64,000 nucleotides of DNA from Epiperipatus broadwayi (taxonomy: Eukaryota; Onychophora; Udeonychophora; Euonychophora; Peripatidae). The notes under the pieces were generated by a model. It did not search any database. It saw only the letters and a list, made by a program, of their open reading frames with translations, and was not told where the DNA came from. A program made the translations under genes and the position numbers. Every line of letters begins with the position of its first letter. Position 1 is the first letter of the stretch. The stretch is from NCBI GenBank assembly GCA_028023455.1, contig JAQFVV010000512.1, positions 1 through 64,000 of the forward strand. The letters are read 5' to 3'. This document shows positions 58,797 through 64,000 of this stretch, piece after piece.

Positions 58797-58997
58797 ATAT
58801 AGGGAATTTTAACACAGAATTTCAAGCTTCCATCAGCTATCCAATCTATTCTCATACAACTGTTAGACAGGATCACAAATATGTGAGAACAATAAATGAT
58901 CCCCAAATATATATATATCATGCTGAACCAGCACTTATCAGTTGGTGTAAATCGTCATCAGGGCCATTAAAGTTTAAAAATTTACTATCTTAATATA
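58797..58997 (-). mobile_element. Hammerhead element family B, copy 3
   Basis: Minus strand: ACTTTAATGGCCCTGATGAC, ACACCAACTGATAAGTGCTG, TTCAGCATGATATATA, CACATATTTGTGATC, GTTGTATGAGAATAG, AGCTTGAAATTCTGTGTT and CCCTATATTATAAT. Stem II is well kept (GTGCT with AGCAT), but the first box is CTGATAA and GAAA reads GATA. Confidence 0.65.
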
Positions 58998-59039
58998 TAT
59001 ATATATCTGACCTTGTCATCATGTGTAGCTCCACTACAC

Positions 59040-62000
59040 ATCAGGCCAATCACATTGAGGGCCATAATATAACCGCCCCGTTCCTGCATCTCCACTTCCC
59101 CCAAAAAAAATATAATATAGTGAAAATCACCTAACCGGATTCTAGCTCTAATAATTAATGAAATATTCAATTAAATGCTTTACTAGCTCAAGTTTCTTAA
59201 AATTAATTTAGGTTCTGTTTTAAACTAACTCAAATAAATATTCAGGAATTCATGAGACTAGAAGTGGAAATACGGGTGACAAGGTAGATTACATTGAGAC
59301 AATATCCCACAGGATACCACCTCAATGGCATAAGAACACTATCCCCCCTTATACTACTATTACACATAATAACTACATAGTATTCTTATGACTTCCGCAA
59401 CTTCTAATCACTAAGACTCATTTAACAATTAAAGTATTAATCTTTTATCTCTAATAATAAGAATAGTAATCATCTAGCTCAAATGAAATAATCTCAGGTT
59501 CTTAAATTTATTAATATGTTAATAAACATATGGTAGCAAAATATGATAAGGGATTTTATGTCATAATCTACTACTCTGCAATTAGATTAATAATAAAACA
59601 ATAATAATCACAATCTTCATTGCTTAATCCAACTAGTACAGCTTTTCTTTCATCGCAAATTTATAACCGTAATAAATTAGTTAATAATCTAATATCCCCT
59701 TTTTTATCTTTAAGTAATAAAATAAATTAATAAGTGGCAGTGTTTAGATAATCTGATAAATAAAGCAAGTGGCAACTAATAACATATAATTTAGCAAAAT
59801 ATTATGATAATGGATTGATGACCAGTAACGCATTGCAATTTTATAATTATTTAATTATAAGAACATCAATAAATATTTAAGATTAAACATACTTCTCTAT
59901 TTATCTTTTGTGCAAACAATCATATACTTAGTTTAATGGTTGTGAACATACCCTGTGAATTTATGCAATGATGTAGAGAAAACAAAACTCAGACACAAGT
60001 TTTAATAAACAGATTTTAAAATTTTATTAACATCAATAAAAATAAATAAAACAAACAAATCCATCTACATCTATTTACAAGGGATATCCACATTTTTCTT
60101 TACACTACAATAGCTGAATTATACACATTTATATTTCTTTTATCGTTAATTAAACTTATTATGCCTTTTAAAAGTTATTTATTTATTTCTCATTAGGTTT
60201 ATCATATCACTTATTTTAACTATTTTATGGGTAACACCATTCTTTACCTTTTAATATTAAAGTTACTGTATTATAAATTATCTATGTGGATAAACATCAT
60301 TTATAACATCATAATTTTACAATCAATATGGTTTTTTAAAAGAAAATTACATTTTCTTGTAACTTTATATAAGTCACTCCGCATATTATTCAAATATTAT
60401 TATTACTTTTAATGTTTGTTCTCCAATGCTCGTAAACTATAATACGTTTATTCCATAAGCCATACTCATGTATAATACTATAACACGGGTTTAATTATCA
60501 CCTGTTACAGTTTCACATATACTATAATTATCGAATGTTATTGTATTTTTTAAATATGCAATACTTATATTTTTTAAAATATAATTAACAATAAGAAAAC
60601 GTGAAATTATATTTAATATTTTTTTGTATATTTCTATTTGGATATACTTTTATAAAATTATAGTTCATTTCTTAAAAAGGAATTAAAATAATTCTCTAAC
60701 TCCTTCCCTTCTTAGGATATCTGCATCTTTCTTTCAATAATCATAATCTACTCTTCATTAACACTTAACTATTCTTATTCCAAATAATAGCATGACATAC
60801 ATGCTAAAATATCTATTGTTTCCCTTTTAATAGACTTATCATATAACGATGTAGTGGCAAGAAATACAGATAAAGATAGCAAAAGATGTATAGGATATCG
60901 GGAAAATAGATAGATAACTTATCCGCAATATACTTCAAAAATGTATGGAACAGTGTGAATAGGTCTGACATTCATTGTCTAATAACCTTGGTGATAAGCA
61001 TGATGTGGCAGCTATTTACTCAGCTTTACCAAACATCTAGTATGACTCACAAGAAATATATAAAATACCACTGTCCAAGACAACATGTGTACCAGTCATA
61101 GGGCTTTGTTAACTACGCTGATTAACATCTAAAACTACCTATTATTTCATTCCCTGTAGCATCCTAGTTTTTAATACATCCTCTTGGTTTCCGAATCACC
61201 ACGTACTACCAAGTCACTACCCAAACTATCTCTCGAGATTTTTTACTGTATCCAACATCAATAAAATACTAACTACTTTTTAAAAACAATAAACAAAATT
61301 CGCTAATATAAAAACATTTCCCTATTCCATAAGAACAATTTGTCTTGCTTTATTACAATGTAGGTTTAATATCTACATTTTGTTAAAATAACATTTAAAT
61401 ATCCCAATCGGAAAATTAACAGAAAATATCACATAACCATTGGTTATATTGAACTATATTAATAACACATAAAATGATTATCGTATGCATATTTTTAAAA
61501 ATCTAATCACATCTCAAAGTGTTTTAGAGTGATGTTTTCAAAAATGCGTTTTACAACAATAATAACAATAAAACTTTTGCGCTACATTCATTCGATTCTC
61601 AGCTGATGTCAATAAATAAAACATACATTATATCATTAATAATTATAAATGTTACCAAAAACAATCTTTATCTTCCTATCAGAGTTCGTAGTAGGTTTCT
61701 TTCTCTTCGAGCATCGCAAATATACAAATTTCCACATACATACAATTTTATTTTAAAATTCAAAATCAAAACATATTATTTCATATAATGTTATATTACG
61801 AATCAATGTATTTTATTTTCCCTATCGCTATCTAAAACTTAATGTTTAACTTAGATTAGTAAAGAAAATAATTCAAACCATAATCACATATTTTTCTGAT
61901 GGTAAATCTTGCTTAGTCCCATAATATTTATTATTTCTTCTTTTGTCCGAATGTTCTCCTTTATGCTTATTAAAGTTTTAAATAAATTAGTTCATTTAAT

Positions 62001-62700
62001 AACCTGTTTAGACGATCTTTAGTTTTAGTGTTTAATCCAAAATTATTAGAAAACATTTTATTTAGTTATCCCACGAAGCTTTTTAATGTTCTGGCGAATA
62101 TTACCTCGGCGCATTGATGCATCTTTATTTCTAGTTAAACTACAATTATTTAATAATTACGGTACCAATTGCATTTTCCATGGATCCAATATTTTATATT
62201 TCTCTTCTGTAAAATTTTTTTTTTTCTTTAGGCAAGTGTTTTCCTTGGTAAACTTCACTTTCATTCATTATTATTTTATATACACTACTTTCGATCTTTA
62301 ACTATTTTCTAGAGTATTTTCTCAAGTCATCTTAAAGAAAGCAATTCAAACTATTTCAATATTAAAATTCCTTTTGTCCATTTATTCTTATATGAATAAT
62401 ACTTATTTTTATTTTCCATTATCTTTATTAACTTTGCGCACAATGTCCTTTCATTGATTTTATACGCACGAAAACAGCTTTCATAGTGATACGCTATATA
62501 AACTATATCAACGAATAATATTAACATATTTGGAACATTATAAAATTTACAACTTGGTTTTAAGAATCTATCCATTTTCTATTGAAAACTCTGATTATAT
62601 TTCGATAGAATCCACTGGCAGGTTACTGTAAAGTTAGTGAAACATTACTATGAAAAACTTTTTTAAAACATATTATTCTAAGATTCTCTTCGGATGATTT
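59040..62700 (-). repeat. Long non-coding repeat LR1, copy 3
   Basis: Inverted relative to copy 1 and collinear over at least 2.9 kb. No protein. Its 3' end (low coordinates) lies near 59,050-59,100, where the minus strand has GAAGTGGAGATGCA like copy 1 at 3,660. Just beyond, the minus strand forms a perfect 8-bp hairpin (ATGTGTAG, loop TGGAG, CTACACAT). In copies 1 and 3 a hammerhead element lies within about 60 bp of this end. The 5' limit is not defined because copy 1 leaves the window. Confidence 0.7.
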
Positions 62701-63453
62701 TTAAATTGTCAGTTGGTTTCTTTCAAAGATATTATTAAAATTATAATAAAATTGACTAATAAATTGAAGAAAAAAAAATTAGAGAGCTTAAAATTTTACT
62801 TCTGCTCTGGAGTCAACACATTTTTGTTCTCCCCTGTTTATACAATTAGTTGGCGCGATTTTGGTTGTCTGCCAAGATCTATTTTTTTTATTGGTCAATC
62901 CCTACTTGGATTTATAAACAATTTTTAAAGTTTTAAAATCATGACGTAATAGACTTAAATGTTAACTAATTATTATTTTTAAATCAATTATTATCTATTA
63001 CAATTTAACTACCTTTAAAACAATTTTGAAACAATAATTAATAAAGGTGTATACTACTTATTTTTATTATGATGTGTGACAATTCCATCCACTTCTATAA
63101 TATACTATTTAAATATTTTAATTATTAGTATTAATTTAAACTGGTGCTTATACATAGAATATTCCAGACAGTCACGTAGTCATTTCCGGTGTTTAGTCTA
63201 ATTTTATCTGTCTTAATAAATTTGCTACTTATATTATATAAAATAATTATATAAAATTTTGAAAAACAATTTAGAAAAATATAGAATTAGATACAATTCT
63301 CACCATCACAATATTTATTATTAAATATATCATATTAAAAAAATTTACTGCTTAATATAATCTATAATTTTAAATACTATATAATATTAATTTTAAAATT
63401 TTTTAGTAATTGACCATTTATAACCATCATTGACCTATAGAAAAGGGCACTAT

Positions 63454-63775
63454 ATATATATATATATCATGCTGAACCAGCACTTATCAGTTGGTGTAAA
63501 TCATCATCAGGGCCATTAAAGTTTAAAGATTTACTATCTTAATATAATCTGAGCACTGATCATATATATATATATATATATATATATGGGAGGTGATAAT
63601 TCAGACCAACTGATGAGTGTCATTTCAGCACAAAATACATATACTGCAGTTCACTTACTTTTCTCACATGTGTGTGGTCACGTGTAGTGGTTTTATGATA
63701 TAGAGTGCATGACTGAAGGGAGCTTAAAATTATGTGTTCGAATCCCCTATATTACTTCTAGATTCCAGGTATATA
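63454..63775. mobile_element. Hammerhead element family B, copy 4: head-to-head pair
   Basis: A minus-strand partial unit (63,460-63,555, with CTGATAA complement at 63,484-63,490) and a plus-strand unit (63,590-63,775) diverge from a (TA)n centre (63,562-63,587). The plus unit has GACCAACTGATGAGTG (CTGATGA 63,610-63,616), CAGCACAAAATACATATA, GTGTGTGGTCACGTGTAGTG and GTGTTCGAATCCCC, a B-box-like pol III motif, before CTATATTACTTCTAG. This is the best-preserved 3' part of family B. Confidence 0.68.
63604..63654 (+). ncRNA. Hammerhead motif (family B, copy 4)
   Basis: CTGATGA intact, stem II GTG with CAC (outer three pairs kept), then AAAA instead of GAAA, then TACATATA. The G-to-A change in the second box should abolish cleavage. 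Combined with copies 1 and 3, the family consensus is a complete hammerhead with stem I ACCAA/TTGG. Confidence 0.5.
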
Positions 63776-64000
63776 AAATGCTTGTATTTAAAATATTAAA
63801 AAATATAATATTTATATAAAAAGTAAAAAAAACAATCCTAGATTATAAATAATAGAGAAATAAAACTATGTTCATAAACACCACTTCCAATTTGGATGTA
63901 TTAATTTTTTTTTCTTTTAGTAAAATTATAATCAGTTATTATAATGAAATAAATTTGATGTTTTATTATAATCAATACTTCAAAAATTATATTTTATTTT

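Overview
The window is AT-rich (roughly three quarters A+T by eye) animal-type nuclear DNA. I find no intact host protein-coding gene, rRNA gene or canonical tRNA gene. It is a nested accumulation of transposable elements, microsatellites, foldback repeats and small ribozyme-bearing elements. The coding remnants are an RTE/BovB-type retrotransposon, other APE-type LINE fragments, a Penelope-like element with a GIY-YIG nuclease, a Merlin/ISXO2-type transposase and a hAT-type element with an 8-bp target duplication. With the tRNA-derived SINEs and hammerhead ribozyme motifs these point to an invertebrate metazoan. The phylum cannot be fixed from sequence alone; flatworm, cnidarian, mollusc and arachnid are all possible.

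Layout. 1-3690 is one copy of a long non-coding repeat (called LR1 here). 3735-4330 holds two hammerhead units in direct repeat on the minus strand. 4.3-10 kb shows nothing recognisable. 10-18 kb holds a SINE, a decayed minus-strand coding region, a Penelope-like remnant (13.45-14.17 kb) and a decayed minus-strand LINE (14.65-18 kb) split by a 642-bp hammerhead element with 14-bp target duplications. 18.4-23.6 kb carries a large palindrome with hammerhead motifs, an RTE fragment, further hammerhead elements and a SINE with a 14-bp target duplication. 24.5-30 kb holds a plus-strand LINE remnant, a foldback element interrupted by a 1.93-kb hAT element, a (TAA)n-containing foldback and the Merlin transposase remnant. 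30-46 kb is mostly featureless with tandem repeats, foldback elements, a LINE 3' fragment and a SINE. 46.0-49.35 kb is the best-preserved element, a nearly complete RTE on the minus strand broken by two frameshifts. 50-64 kb contains two SINEs, a 64-bp tandem duplication, LR1 copy 2, more hammerhead elements, a 460-bp trinucleotide microsatellite and LR1 copy 3 on the minus strand.

The most interesting theme is a dense set of hammerhead-like ribozymes (CTGATGA box, hairpin, GAAA(C), short palindromic stem III) at ten or more places in at least five sequence contexts. They occur as direct dimers about 440-456 bp apart, as head-to-head inverted dimers and as single copies, some with a TATA-like box or a pol III B-box-like motif. 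They are probably the terminal repeats of Penelope-like elements and non-autonomous relatives. A second theme is that two different tRNA-like SINE heads share the same 5' leader (GTCAA, in the copies with clear ends) and the same short 3' tail (TGACATAT followed by A-rich sequence). The RTE, LINEs and Penelope-like element are the plausible sources of the enzymes that moved these small elements, but that link is inference.
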